This document shows, piece after piece, positions 32,323-40,879 of a stretch of 64,000 nucleotides of DNA. The notes beneath the pieces were generated by a model. That model ran no database searches. It was not told where the DNA came from and was given only the letters and a program-made list of their open reading frames with translations. The stretch is from Streptomyces pseudovenezuelae (GTDB taxonomy: Bacteria > Actinomycetota > Actinomycetes > Streptomycetales > Streptomycetaceae), in NCBI RefSeq assembly GCF_029892565.1, contig NZ_JARXVH010000026.1:1-64000 (forward strand), read 5' to 3'. The translations under genes were made by a program, and so were the position numbers. Position 1 is the first letter of the stretch. Every line of letters starts with the position of its first letter.

Positions 32323-32976
32323 ATGACCAAGCTGACCGGACAGCAGATCGCCGACGCCGGACTGGACGGGTGGGTCTACCTGCTCGGTGGGCTGCAGACC
32401 CGCATCCACACCCGGGACTTCGCGACCGGGCTCTCGGTCGTCAACGCCATCGGCAACGCGGCAGAGGAGATGAACCACCACCCCGACCTCAACTTGCGCT
32501 ACACCCATGTCGACGCACGGCTGACAAGCAACGGCGAGCACGGAGTCACCGACCGCGACATCCGGTTGGCCCGCACCATCTCCTCAATCGCAGCCAACGC
32601 AGGCGTGCAGCTGGAGTCCGCGAACGTCTCCCGACTTGAGCTCGCCCTCGACACCCCAACCGCCGAGTCGGTCCTTCCCTTCTGGGCCGCCGTACTGGCG
32701 ATGGAGCATCTATCCGGGCCGGACTTCGGCGACGAGCTTCGCGACCCATCCGACGCTCTGCCGACCGTCTGGTTCCAGACATCCGGAAGCGAGGAACCCC
32801 GTCAGCGCTGGCACCCGGACGTGTGGGTGGATCCCGCACAAGTCCAGTCCCGCATCGACGCCGCACTCGCCGTCGGCGGCGCCCTGGTCAGCGACGCAGA
32901 GGCGCCGAGCTTCTGGGTGCTCGCCGACCCCGAAGGCAACCGGGTCTGCTTGTGCACCTGGCAGGACCGCGGCTGA
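32323..32976 (+). CDS. Pterin-4a-carbinolamine dehydratase - VOC domain fusion
   Basis: 217 residues in two domains. Residues about 1-95 match 4a-hydroxytetrahydrobiopterin dehydratase with the signature E-x3-H-H-P (His52, His53, Pro54) then Tyr60 and a late Asp-Arg-Asp. Residues about 104-217 form a glyoxalase/VOC-type half (LELALDTPTAESVLPFWAAVL ... WVLADPEGNRVCLCTW). The pair recurs as a fused protein in actinobacteria, as far as I know; a role in pterin recycling or as a small-molecule binder is plausible. The ATG at 32323 is the only good start. It lies inside the outer ends of an IS701-type element, so it may travel as cargo. Confidence 0.85.
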   Translation: MTKLTGQQIADAGLDGWVYLLGGLQTRIHTRDFATGLSVVNAIGNAAEEMNHHPDLNLRYTHVDARLTSNGEHGVTDRDIRLARTISSIAANAGVQLESANVSRLELALDTPTAESVLPFWAAVLAMEHLSGPDFGDELRDPSDALPTVWFQTSGSEEPRQRWHPDVWVDPAQVQSRIDAALAVGGALVSDAEAPSFWVLADPEGNRVCLCTWQDRG

Positions 32977-33034
32977 GACCAGCTGGCACCGGCATAGGCG
33001 GGCTCTACAACGACAAAACCCGTGCCTCGGCTGA

Positions 33035-33064
33035 GAAGATCACGATCTACAGCTGGAGTACTAG
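33035..33064. repeat. Right outer end of IS701-type element (TIR with CTAG)
   Basis: Exact reverse complement of 30786-30815, ending in CTAG. It lies 25 bases from the left end of the neighbouring IS630-type element at 33090. Confidence 0.88.
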
Positions 33065-33197
33065 GCCTAAATGGGGTTACCGGGTGCAGTACTGAGGTTG
33101 AACTCGTAGGGGCGGGCTGTGCGATCACTGAGCCGAAGCACGATAGGTGTCACCAAGGCAGCGTGTTGTCACAAGGGCTGTCGGTCCCTGTCAGCGG

Positions 33198-34088
33198 TCA
33201 GGCGGTGAGTGCCGTGCGCAGGGTGGTGGCCATCAGATCGATGGCTTCTTTCCCGTCTGGTGCCGGGCCGGTGTGCGTGAAGTAGTGGTCGACACCCTCG
33301 AAGCAACGGTGGGTGACCGGAACGCCCGCAGCTTCCAGGGCCTTGGCGTACGCATCGCCCTCGTCGCGCAGGCGGTCGTTCTCCGCGGTGATGACCAGGG
33401 CGGGCGGCAACCCGGCGAGATCGTCGGCCAGTCCGGGCGACACCAGCGGATGGGCGAGGTCGGCGGGATCAGGGACGTAGGCGGCGGTGAAGACCCGCAT
33501 GAGCTGAGGAGTCAGCAGGGGCTTGACGATGGGTGACTGCTTGGTGGCCGGATCGGCGAGCTGGTCGAGCGGTGCAGAGTCGATGATCTGGAGGCGGGGC
33601 GTGAAGGTGCCGCGGTCCCGAGCGATGCGGCACACCGCGGCGGTCAGGTTGGCCCCGGCGCTGTGTCCGCCCACGGCGAGTCGCGAACCGTCCCAGTTGT
33701 TGGCGGTGCCGCTCTCAGTCACCCAGGCGGTGACGTCGTACGCCTGGGTGACGGGTACGGGGTACGCCCGCTGCGGGGCGACGGCGTAGTCCACGTTGAT
33801 CACCACGCAGCCGGCCGTGGCGGCTATGTAGCGGCAGATGTGGTCGTCCTGCTGGGGGCGGGCGATCACGAACCCGCCGCCGTGGAAGTTGACGTAGACG
33901 GGGGCAGGGGCTGCGGCGGCCGACGGGCGGTAGACGGTGCACGTCACCGGTCCGGCGCCGGTCTCCACCCGGATGGATTCCGTGCGCTTCGGGGTGTCGG
34001 TGAAGCGCAGATCCTTGTGTACGCGGCTCATCATTCGGCCGAGCAACAGCTGAACCCCTCTGGCCTGAATTCTTGGCCTGAATGACAT
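33198..34088 (-). CDS. Alpha/beta hydrolase of the HSL (type IV) esterase family
   Basis: 296 residues. The HSL-type oxyanion motif HGGGFVIARP, nucleophile elbow GGHSAGANL, the acid in the ENDRLRDEGDAYA region and a late His in GVDHYF complete an esterase or lipase active site of the hormone-sensitive lipase family. No signal peptide; cytoplasmic ester hydrolysis is expected, substrate unknown. The first about 20 residues are not family-like, and an internal ATG at MMSRVHKD may be the true start. The gene sits between the outer ends of an IS630-type element, so it may be cargo; it looks intact. Confidence 0.88.
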   Translation of the reverse strand: MSFRPRIQARGVQLLLGRMMSRVHKDLRFTDTPKRTESIRVETGAGPVTCTVYRPSAAAAPAPVYVNFHGGGFVIARPQQDDHICRYIAATAGCVVINVDYAVAPQRAYPVPVTQAYDVTAWVTESGTANNWDGSRLAVGGHSAGANLTAAVCRIARDRGTFTPRLQIIDSAPLDQLADPATKQSPIVKPLLTPQLMRVFTAAYVPDPADLAHPLVSPGLADDLAGLPPALVITAENDRLRDEGDAYAKALEAAGVPVTHRCFEGVDHYFTHTGPAPDGKEAIDLMATTLRTALTA

Positions 34089-34194
34089 GACTGGACCCCA
34101 TCGCTATAACTTTAAAGTATCAGGATTCCTGATGATGGAGGCTCGTCGCTGATCACGCAAGGGGCAACAACGAGCCGACTACGGAAGGGGGGAT

Positions 34195-34460
34195 GGACGC
34201 TCCAGCCGTAGCGCCCCGTCTGTTCATCCAGGCCCGTGTGACCAAGCCCACCTGGCTGCGTCCGGCGAGGCGGCCAAGGCCGCAGCAGCGGCCCGAGCCC
34301 CGGTCGGACCCGCTCTCCTGGGTGCACAGCAGAACGGTGCCGACCATGACGGCCACCGCGCCAGCGCGCAGCGTGGCCGTCACGTTGGCGGCGGTGGCGA
34401 TTCCGCCCACGGCGATGACGGGCAGAGCGAGGGCGTGGGGACGGCGGCGACGGGGCAGCC
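34195..34460 (-). pseudogene. Nitronate monooxygenase (2-nitropropane dioxygenase-like) fragment
   Basis: About 50 residues reading LALPVIAVGGIATAANVTATLRAGAVAVMVGTVLL with TQESGSDRG match the phosphate-binding end of the NMO TIM barrel. The frame is disturbed on both sides (GRLAGRSQVGLVTRAW appears after a shift). Nothing of the N-terminal two thirds remains. Confidence 0.7.
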
Positions 34461-34618
34461 GGACGGACTCTCGATCTTCGGTACTGGTGACAGAAAGGCT
34501 GCCGAATGAGCACCTGTGACAAGCCGATCGCCTCGTTGTGCCAACGAGGCTGCCTCGCCCCGTCCTGTCGGCCAGCTCATCATGCTTCACCGGTGACAAG
34601 TACTGGGCTTCGGCTCAA

Positions 34619-35688
34619 TCACATCTCTTCCATGATCAGACCGGTCTCGGTCAGGCGGCCGTCGACCAGGTGCGGTCGGTACTGGATCTTCCTGAGCTTG
34701 CGCTTCATGACCTGCGCGAGGTGGTCGAGGTTAGCGGCGGCGAAGTCGGCCAGACCGCGCTTCATCAGTGACCAGACGCCTTCCTGCGGATTGAGCTCGG
34801 GGGCGTACGACGGCAGCTGGAACACCGTCAGCCATCCCTTGTTCTCCTCGAAGAAGTCGGCGAGCTCGTCGACCAGGTGGACGCTCAGGTTGTCCCAGAC
34901 CCAGACCACCGGGGCCCTGAGCTGGATGCGCGTCATGACGATCAGATCCCGGTAGTCCTGCCAGGAGAAGCTCTTCGCCTCGCCCTTGCGGCCCCGGTAC
35001 AGGTGCAACCGGTAGAACAGACGCGACCGTTCGCCACGCTTGAAGCAGACCACGCCGGCCACCGAGACCCGCCCCGGGTTCGCACCGCGGACCCGCACCG
35101 TCGGTGTCTGCCCGCGCGGCGCCCAGGTGTGCCCCTTCGGCGGCCTCAGGCCCTGCCCCGACTCGTCCTCTAAGCAGAGGTAGGCGTCCCGGGCCGCCGC
35201 GGTGGCTTTAGCTGTTCCCACACCTCGCTCCGCCACCGCCCGACACTCACGTCGTCACGCTCCAGCGCCCGTCTCGCCGGCACCTGCGGGGACCAGCCGT
35301 GCCGCCGCAGCAGTTTCCACACCTCCTGCACCGTGTACTCCACCCGGAACAAACGGATGATCAGCGCCCGGACCCGCACCAGGGTCCAGCCCTGTTCCTC
35401 GTCCCAACCGTGCGCCAGGGTCCCGCGCTCCAACTCCCTTACCAGACAGTCCCATTGCCCGGCACTGAGCCGCTCCGCACAGACCGGCCCCTTCGAGCGC
35501 AACGCCTGCACCCCGCCCTCGCGCCACGTTCTGCGCCACTTCTCCACCCGGCCGACCCCGACCTGGAACGCTTCAGCAATATCGGTGGTCTTCTCGCCCC
35601 GCGCGAACCACTCCGCCGCCTCCAGCCTCACCCGTTCACGGGCCGCCTGCTGCTTCGTCGTCAGCCCGCCTCCCCGCGCATACCTCAT
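34619..35688 (-). pseudogene. IS630 family transposase in two overlapping frames
   Basis: Frame one (ATG at 35688 to 35170) gives the HTH half: GEKTTDIAEAFQVGVGRVEKWRRTWREGG and WKLLRRHGWSPQVPARRALERD. Frame two (to 34619) gives the DDE half: AYLCLEDESGQGLRPPKGHTW, VVWVWDNLSVHLVDELADFF and APELNPQEGVWSLMKRGL, so all three acids are present. The switch must be -1 near 35205 within GAACAGCTAAAG. Members of this family are known to use frameshifting, but no classical slippery heptamer is visible here. A single-base mutation is the alternative. Confidence 0.85.
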
Positions 35689-35746
35689 GATCCCGGCATA
35701 CCGCAGGGATCATGGAACGTCAGCACCCACCCCTACGAGTTCAACC

Positions 35747-36049
35747 TCAGTAATCGGCGAGCTGATGCCCGGTGAGACGAATCCGGGAAAGGCCACCTGG
35801 TTCCTTTGTTATTTTCGAAGCTTTCACCGAACCTCGACCCATGCGGTCACCCTCATTTCCCCGAGTGCTCTTGGATGTCACATCCCAAAGGTCGCGGCTG
35901 CGTTCGATGTAGAACACCTCAATTCCCGATGCTTTACGCAGTCGTTCCTGATGGCGGTCCGGCGACTTCGTCGTATTAGTGCCACAGTCAGCCAGAAGAA
36001 CGGCCAAAACAGCGGCTAAAACGCCTAATGCTCTGCGTCTTCCGTGCAT
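35747..36049 (-). pseudogene. Lipoprotein, C-terminus removed by IS630-type insertion
   Basis: From the ATG at 36049 (MHGRRRALGVLAAVLAVLLADCG) a lipoprotein signal with lipobox LADC and Cys near residue 22 is clear. It is followed by a small domain (ASGIEVFYIERSRDLWDV, ITKEPGGLSRIRLTGHQLADY) of a kind I know from Streptomyces, in which RIRLTGPQL..YL is followed by about 50 more residues. Here the frame stops at the inserted element's end. About a third of the protein is lost. Confidence 0.75.
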
Positions 36050-36596
36050 CACGCCCCCAGATGTCGGTTGATGCTCAGGATTCCCAGAACACCAACGTCC
36101 CGGCAGGACGCAACCTGACAGGAAGAAGGGGCACGCAGGGCGCACAACGGACGCATCGCAGTACCGACCCGTGCGCCCCTCTCCGCAAGCGACCCTCTAC
36201 CGCGTCTGCGGTGCGTCAGACGGTGCAGTCCAGGACAGCCCAGACCTGCCGTCCGTCCGGGGTGATCCTCGCCTGCCTCGACCGTGGTACCCGCGTGGAG
36301 TTCCCCCCGCTCAACCAGTCGCAAGTGGACCGCCCTCACCAACGAGCAGTGGAGTTCCGGACGATGAACATGCGTCACTGGGACCGGATCGTCGCCGAGT
36401 GTGGGGGCTGGTCGTGCGGTTCCCCGCGCCTCTTCCGGGGAGGCGGGCCGTCCGCGGATTACTCCCCAGGGAGTAATCCGCACCCGCCGTCGCCCCCGGC
36501 AGTACGCGTCACCTCGCCCTCCCGCCCGACGAAAGCCGTGGTTCTCACCGGAAGTCTGGGGACCGAAGCAGACGTCACCCGGAGGGAGATCGGTCA
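36050..36596. other. Control region of the MMPL operon
   Basis: About 550 bases with no gene I can support; frames on both strands lack starts with ribosome sites or motifs. The strong palindrome at 36454-36481 lies within it. Confidence 0.5.
36454..36481. promoter_or_regulatory. 28-bp perfect palindrome upstream of MMPL exporter
   Basis: GCGGATTACTCCC, CA, GGGAGTAATCCGC is fully symmetric and ends 115 bases before the exporter start. The AT-containing core (ATTACTCCC...) stands out in GC-rich DNA. Candidate operator for the response regulator encoded downstream or for a TetR-type repressor elsewhere. Confidence 0.7.
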
Positions 36597-38717
36597 ATGA
36601 GGGCCGCAGAGACAACCACGACGAGGACGGGACGCAGGCGAGCCGTTCCATGGGCGGTGCTCGGGCTGTGGATCGCCGTGATCGCGCTCGTCGGGCCGTT
36701 CGCGGCGAAGCTCGCCGACGTGCAGCACGACAAGGTCACCGACTACCTGCCGGCGAGCGCGGACTCGACGCAAGCGGCGAAGATCGAGGACAAGTTGCCC
36801 GGGGGCGAGACCACCGAGATGGTGCTCGTCTACCACCGGGACGGCGGGCTCAGCGCCGCCGACCGGAAGACCGCGGCCGGGCAGGTCACGGAGATCACGC
36901 GGCAGCACGAGCTGATCGGCGGTGCTCCCAAGGGGATTCCGTCCAAGGACGGCACGACCCTGATGTACGCGCTTGCCAGCAATGAGCCCGGGGCGAACGA
37001 GGAGCAGCGGGACAAGCTCGTCAACGACGTCCGCGAAGTCGCCCAGGGCGAAGGTGGGTTGAGCGTCGATGTGGGTGGCACCGGCGCGCTGGCCACCGAC
37101 TCCGGCGCGGTCTACGACTCGCTCGGCGGACCGCTGCTCTACACCACCGTCGCTGTCGTCGCCGTACTGCTGATCCTGATCTACCGCAGCCCCGTGCTGT
37201 GGCTCGTGCCCCTCGTCGTCGCCGGGATCGCCGACTACATGTCGATGGGTGTCGCCTACGGCCTCAACCAGGCCTTCGGTACGACCGTCTCGGGGCAGAG
37301 TTCGGGTGTGATGACGATCCTCGTGTTCGGGGCGGGCACGGACTACGCGCTGCTGCTCGTCTCGCGCTACCGGGAGGAGCTGCGGCGCTTCGAACGACCG
37401 TACAAGGCCATGGTCGCCGCCCTGCGCGGCTGCGGGCCCGCCGTGCTCGCCTCCTCCGGCACCGTCGCCGCCGGACTGCTGTGCCTGCTCGCCGCCGACC
37501 TCAACAGCAGCCGGGGCATGGGCCCGCTCGGCGCCGTCGGTGTGCTGTGCGCGCTGATCGCGATGATGACCCTGCTCCCCGCCATCCTCGTACTGGTCGG
37601 ACGGCGTGTGTTCTGGCCGCTCGTGCCCGTCTTCGGGGGCACGCCCAAGCAGCGGCGCAGCCTGTTCTCGGCGATGGGCAGCTCTGCCGGACGCAGGCCG
37701 CTGACCGTACTCGCGAGCGGTGCCGTACTGCTCGGCGCCCTCGCCCTGGGCTCGCTCAACCTGCCGGGAGCGCTCAAGCAGGAGGACTCCTTCGTCAACA
37801 AGCCGGAGGCCGTCGTCGCGATGGAGACCGTTGCCAAGTCCTATCCCGGGCAGGGCAGTCAGCCCATCGACGTGATCACCCCGCAGGGGCGCGCCGACGA
37901 GACCCTCGCGGCCGTCCGCGGCACACCGGGCGTCGGCAGCGCGGACAAGGGGCGTACGGGAGACGGCTGGACCGAGATCTCCGTCTTCGCAAACAGCGCA
38001 CCCCAGTCGGCGGGGGAGACCGCCACCATCAAGTCCCTGCGGGACAAACTGAAGGGCTCCTACGTCGGCGGGGACAGCGCCCAGCAGATCGACCTGGAGG
38101 TCACCAACGGCCGGGACACGAAGATCGTCGTACCGCTCGTCCTCGTCTCCGTGATGCTCATCCTGATCGGGCTGCTGCGGAGTCTGGTCGCACCGCTGCT
38201 CCTGGTGGTCGCGGTCGTCGCGGTGTGGGGCGCCTCCCTCGGGATCGGCGGACTGGTCTTCGAACCGCTCCTCGGACTCAAGGGCACCGATCCGGGGCTC
38301 GGACTGCTGTCCTTCGTGTTCCTGGTCGCCCTCGGCGTCGACTACGGCATCTTCCTCATGCACCGGATGAGGGAGGAGTCCCTGGCGGGAGCGGAACCGA
38401 CCGTGGCAGCACTCACCGCGCTGCGCACCACCGGCGGCGTCATCGCCTCCGCCGGACTGGTCCTCGCCGCGACCTTCGCCGTGCTGACGAACATGGGCCT
38501 GGTGCAGCTGGTCCAGCTCGGCTTCGTGATCGCCGTCGGCGTCCTGCTCGACACCTTCCTCGTACGGACGTACCTGGTGACCAGCGCCAGCGTCGCCCTG
38601 GGCCGGAAGCTGTGGTGGCCGGGCGTGCTCTCACGGGAGCCCGGCCCGGCCGAACGGACCGGACCGGCCGGACCGACCGAGCCGCCACGGCAGGCGGAAA
38701 CCGTCGGCGCACCCTGA
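36597..38717 (+). CDS. MMPL family (RND-superfamily) transporter
   Basis: 706 residues. Topology is the MMPL pattern: one N-terminal membrane helix (WAVLGLWIAVIALVGPF), a large extracytoplasmic loop (about 40-175), five helices with the GAGTDYALLLVSRYREELRR motif, a helix, a second loop (about 380-490) and a second five-helix set with VALGVDYGIFLMHRMREES. The two D-Y motifs in the TM4 and TM10 equivalents supply the proton relay. It exports lipids or drugs in relatives. The ATG at 36597 follows GGAGGGAG. Two-component genes follow on the same strand after a hairpin, and a 28-bp palindrome precedes it. Confidence 0.93.
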   Translation: MRAAETTTTRTGRRRAVPWAVLGLWIAVIALVGPFAAKLADVQHDKVTDYLPASADSTQAAKIEDKLPGGETTEMVLVYHRDGGLSAADRKTAAGQVTEITRQHELIGGAPKGIPSKDGTTLMYALASNEPGANEEQRDKLVNDVREVAQGEGGLSVDVGGTGALATDSGAVYDSLGGPLLYTTVAVVAVLLILIYRSPVLWLVPLVVAGIADYMSMGVAYGLNQAFGTTVSGQSSGVMTILVFGAGTDYALLLVSRYREELRRFERPYKAMVAALRGCGPAVLASSGTVAAGLLCLLAADLNSSRGMGPLGAVGVLCALIAMMTLLPAILVLVGRRVFWPLVPVFGGTPKQRRSLFSAMGSSAGRRPLTVLASGAVLLGALALGSLNLPGALKQEDSFVNKPEAVVAMETVAKSYPGQGSQPIDVITPQGRADETLAAVRGTPGVGSADKGRTGDGWTEISVFANSAPQSAGETATIKSLRDKLKGSYVGGDSAQQIDLEVTNGRDTKIVVPLVLVSVMLILIGLLRSLVAPLLLVVAVVAVWGASLGIGGLVFEPLLGLKGTDPGLGLLSFVFLVALGVDYGIFLMHRMREESLAGAEPTVAALTALRTTGGVIASAGLVLAATFAVLTNMGLVQLVQLGFVIAVGVLLDTFLVRTYLVTSASVALGRKLWWPGVLSREPGPAERTGPAGPTEPPRQAETVGAP

Positions 38718-38778
38718 GCACGCTGAACGAACGCTCTGATCCAGCACGCCGATTGAGCACCTTGATCCGGCGGGCCCG

Positions 38779-38812
38779 CCCGGGTGCCTCTCCTTCCGGA
38801 GGGGCACCCGGG
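38779..38812 (+). terminator. Hairpin between MMPL gene and kinase gene
   Basis: CCCGGGTGCC and GGCACCCGGG form a 10-base perfect stem around CTCTCCTTCCGGAG-type sequence, about 60 bases past the transporter stop. It may terminate or only reduce read-through into the kinase gene. Confidence 0.7.
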
Positions 38813-38841
38813 TTCCCGCACGAGTACCGGAAGATGGAGCC

Positions 38842-40182
38842 GTGGAAGAACGGGGAACGACCACAGCAGGGGTACGCGACCGGTCGGCGGCGGAGACGGC
38901 GGCCGGTGACGGCGGGCGGTCCCTTCGCGTCGAGCACATCATGTCCGCCATCAACCGCGAACCGCTGACCGCACCGCACCGCACCCGCAACGACGCGCTC
39001 CTCGCGCTGGGCGTCGCCGTGCTCGCCCTAGCCATCGCTCTGATGGGCGGCGAAGGGATCCCGCCCGACCATCTCGGCTGGACGCTGCTGCTCGCCGGGC
39101 ACGTGCCCCTCGTATGGCGGCGCCGCCGTCCGGTGGTGGCCCTGCTCGGGGTGGTGGCCTGCGTGGCTCCGTACTACGCCCTCGACTACAACCCCGCCCC
39201 GCCCATCCCCGCGACCGTCCTGGCGCTCTACACCGTCGCGGCGACCGGCGCCGTACGCCGCACGCTGCTCACCGGTGTCGCCGTCCTCGGCCCGACAGTG
39301 ATCGGCAACGGCCTCACCAACTCGAAGGGGGCGCTGGAGTCCCTGGAGATCTCCGGCTGGATCATCGCGGTCCTGTTCATCGGTATCGACGTCCGCTACT
39401 ACCGCTGGTACGTCGCCTCCATCGTCGAGCGGGCCGAACGGGCCGAACGCACCCGGGAGGAGGAGGCCAGGTACCGCGTCGCCGAGGAACGGCTGCGGAT
39501 CGCCCGTGACCTGCACGACCTGCTCGCCCACAGCATCACGCTCATCGGCGTGCAGACGTCCGTGGCGGCCCACGTCCTCACCGCCGACCCCGAGCGCCTC
39601 GACCGCAAAGCCGTCGCCCAGGCACTGGACGACATCGCGGGGACCTGCCGGACCGCCCGGGGGGAACTGCGTACGACGCTGGAGGTGCTGCGGGCGCATG
39701 ACACGGTCGTGGCAGCGGGGGCCGGTTCCGTCTCCGGGGCCGAGGACATGCGGGGGCCAGTGCCCGGGATCGACGGACTGGCCGGTCTCGCGGAGACCGG
39801 CCGGGTGGCCGGGGCCAAGGTCGAACTGTCCGTCCGCGCGGACGGCATCCCTCCCTCCGTGGGCGCCGCCGCGTACCGGATCGTGCAGGAGGCGCTCACC
39901 AACGCCGTACGTCACGGTGGCCGCGAGGACCTCACCGTGCGGGTGGGTCTGTGGACCGAGGACGGCGCACTGCGGGTGAGTGTCAGGGACGACGGGAGGG
40001 GCGGGAACGCCGGCTCGGGCGGCGGGATGGGCCCGTCCGACGGCAGGCCGGGGTTCGGGCTCGTCGGAATGCGGGAGCGGGCCCGTAGCGTGGGCGGCAC
40101 ACTGGACGCCGGTCCGGGGCCCGCCGGGGGCTTCGAGGTGACCGCCACACTGCCGCTGTCCCGGGAGGACGAGGTTCGATGA
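38842..40182 (+). CDS. NarL-type sensor histidine kinase (HisKA_3)
   Basis: 446 residues from a GTG at 38842; an internal ATG at 38941 is a possible alternative. After a variable N-terminus come four to six membrane helices (about 55-185), a short coiled coil (ERAERAERTREEEARYRVAEERLR) and the HisKA_3 phosphoacceptor site with His225 in RDLHDLLAHSITLI. The HATPase_c domain has AYRIVQEALTNAVRHG (N box) and DDGRGG. The gene ends in a 4-base overlap with the response regulator. As a membrane-borne kinase with little extracellular sequence, it probably senses envelope stress related to the exporter upstream. Confidence 0.92.
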   Translation: MEERGTTTAGVRDRSAAETAAGDGGRSLRVEHIMSAINREPLTAPHRTRNDALLALGVAVLALAIALMGGEGIPPDHLGWTLLLAGHVPLVWRRRRPVVALLGVVACVAPYYALDYNPAPPIPATVLALYTVAATGAVRRTLLTGVAVLGPTVIGNGLTNSKGALESLEISGWIIAVLFIGIDVRYYRWYVASIVERAERAERTREEEARYRVAEERLRIARDLHDLLAHSITLIGVQTSVAAHVLTADPERLDRKAVAQALDDIAGTCRTARGELRTTLEVLRAHDTVVAAGAGSVSGAEDMRGPVPGIDGLAGLAETGRVAGAKVELSVRADGIPPSVGAAAYRIVQEALTNAVRHGGREDLTVRVGLWTEDGALRVSVRDDGRGGNAGSGGGMGPSDGRPGFGLVGMRERARSVGGTLDAGPGPAGGFEVTATLPLSREDEVR

Positions 40183-40850
40183 CCATCCGCGTACTGCTGG
40201 CCGACGACCAGAACCTCGTACGGGCCTCCTTCGCGATGCTCGTTTCGTCGGCCGGGGACATGGAGGTCGTCGCCGAGGCGGCCACCGGGCGGGAGGCCGT
40301 GGCGCTGGCCCGGTCGGCGCGGGCCGATCTCATCGTGATGGACATCCGCATGCCCGACCTCGACGGGATCGAGGCGACCCGGCTCATCGCCGCCGACGAG
40401 GATCTCGCGGGAGTGAAGGTGCTCGTCCTGACGACGTACGAGACCGACGAGCACATCGTCGAGGCACTGCGGGCCGGGGCGTCCGGCTTCCTCGTGAAGG
40501 ACATCAGGCCGGCCGAACTCCTCGACGCCATCCGGACGGTGGCCGCGGGGGAGTCCCTCCTCTCGCCCGGTCCCACCTCGCGGCTGATCGCCCGCTTTCT
40601 GCGCGCGCCGAACACCGCGACGACATCCGCGCTGGGCGGGCCGAGCGGGCTGTCCGAACGGGAACGGCAGGTGCTCGCGCTGGTCGCGCGCGGTCTCAAC
40701 AACTCCGAGATCGCCGACGCGTTGGGGCTCAGCCCGCTGACCGCGAAGACCCATGTCAGCCGGATCATTGGCAAGTTGGGGGCGCGGGACCGGGCACAGC
40801 TGGTGATCGTGGCGTACGAGTCGGGGCTTGTGATACCTGGGACTGTCTGA
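40179..40850 (+). CDS. NarL/LuxR family response regulator
   Basis: 223 residues. Receiver domain with Asp9-Asp10, phospho-acceptor Asp55 in LIVMDIRMPDLDG, Thr86/87 and Lys107 in GFLVKDIRP. A linker of about 30 residues follows, then a LuxR-type HTH (LSERERQVLALVARGLNNSEIADALGLSPLTAKTHVSRI, about 155-200). The ATG overlaps the kinase stop, so the pair is translated together. It most probably activates the MMPL exporter gene and itself, perhaps through the 28-bp palindrome; that link is inference. Confidence 0.93.
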   Translation: MTIRVLLADDQNLVRASFAMLVSSAGDMEVVAEAATGREAVALARSARADLIVMDIRMPDLDGIEATRLIAADEDLAGVKVLVLTTYETDEHIVEALRAGASGFLVKDIRPAELLDAIRTVAAGESLLSPGPTSRLIARFLRAPNTATTSALGGPSGLSERERQVLALVARGLNNSEIADALGLSPLTAKTHVSRIIGKLGARDRAQLVIVAYESGLVIPGTV

Positions 40851-40879
40851 CTTCGAGCCACCGTCTTTCTGCTCAGCAA

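Larger units (their letters stand above)
30790..33060. mobile_element. IS701-type element with pterin dehydratase-VOC passenger gene
   Basis: Perfect 26-bp terminal inverted repeats flanked by CTAG enclose a broken IS701 transposase gene (minus strand) and, outside its promoter end, a complete unrelated gene at 32323. The size of 2.27 kb exceeds the usual 1.4-1.5 kb of the family by the passenger segment. A degenerate copy of the right end lies at 32277-32304, where a normal-sized element would stop. The structure suggests capture of flanking DNA by an outer end. Confidence 0.72.
33090..35752. mobile_element. IS630-type outer ends enclosing a hydrolase gene and an IS630 transposase
   Basis: TACTGAGGTTGAACTCGTAG with following GGG(C/T)GGG at 33090-33116 and the complementary ACCCCTACGAGTTCAACCTC with AGTA ending at 35752 form an inverted pair, each bordered by TA, the IS630/Tc1 target. 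The IS630 transposase occupies the right 1.1 kb. The left 1.5 kb holds an alpha/beta hydrolase and a nitronate monooxygenase fragment. A weak copy of the end (TACTGGGCTTCGGCTC, 34601-34616) lies where a simple IS630 would stop. The insertion cuts the lipoprotein gene on the right. Confidence 0.6.

Noticed and set aside
35170..35236. Programmed frameshift in the IS630 transposase at 34619-35688
   Set aside because: The overlap exists, but GAACAGCTAAAG is not a recognised slippery heptamer, so a one-base mutation is just as likely. Not reported as a recoding site.
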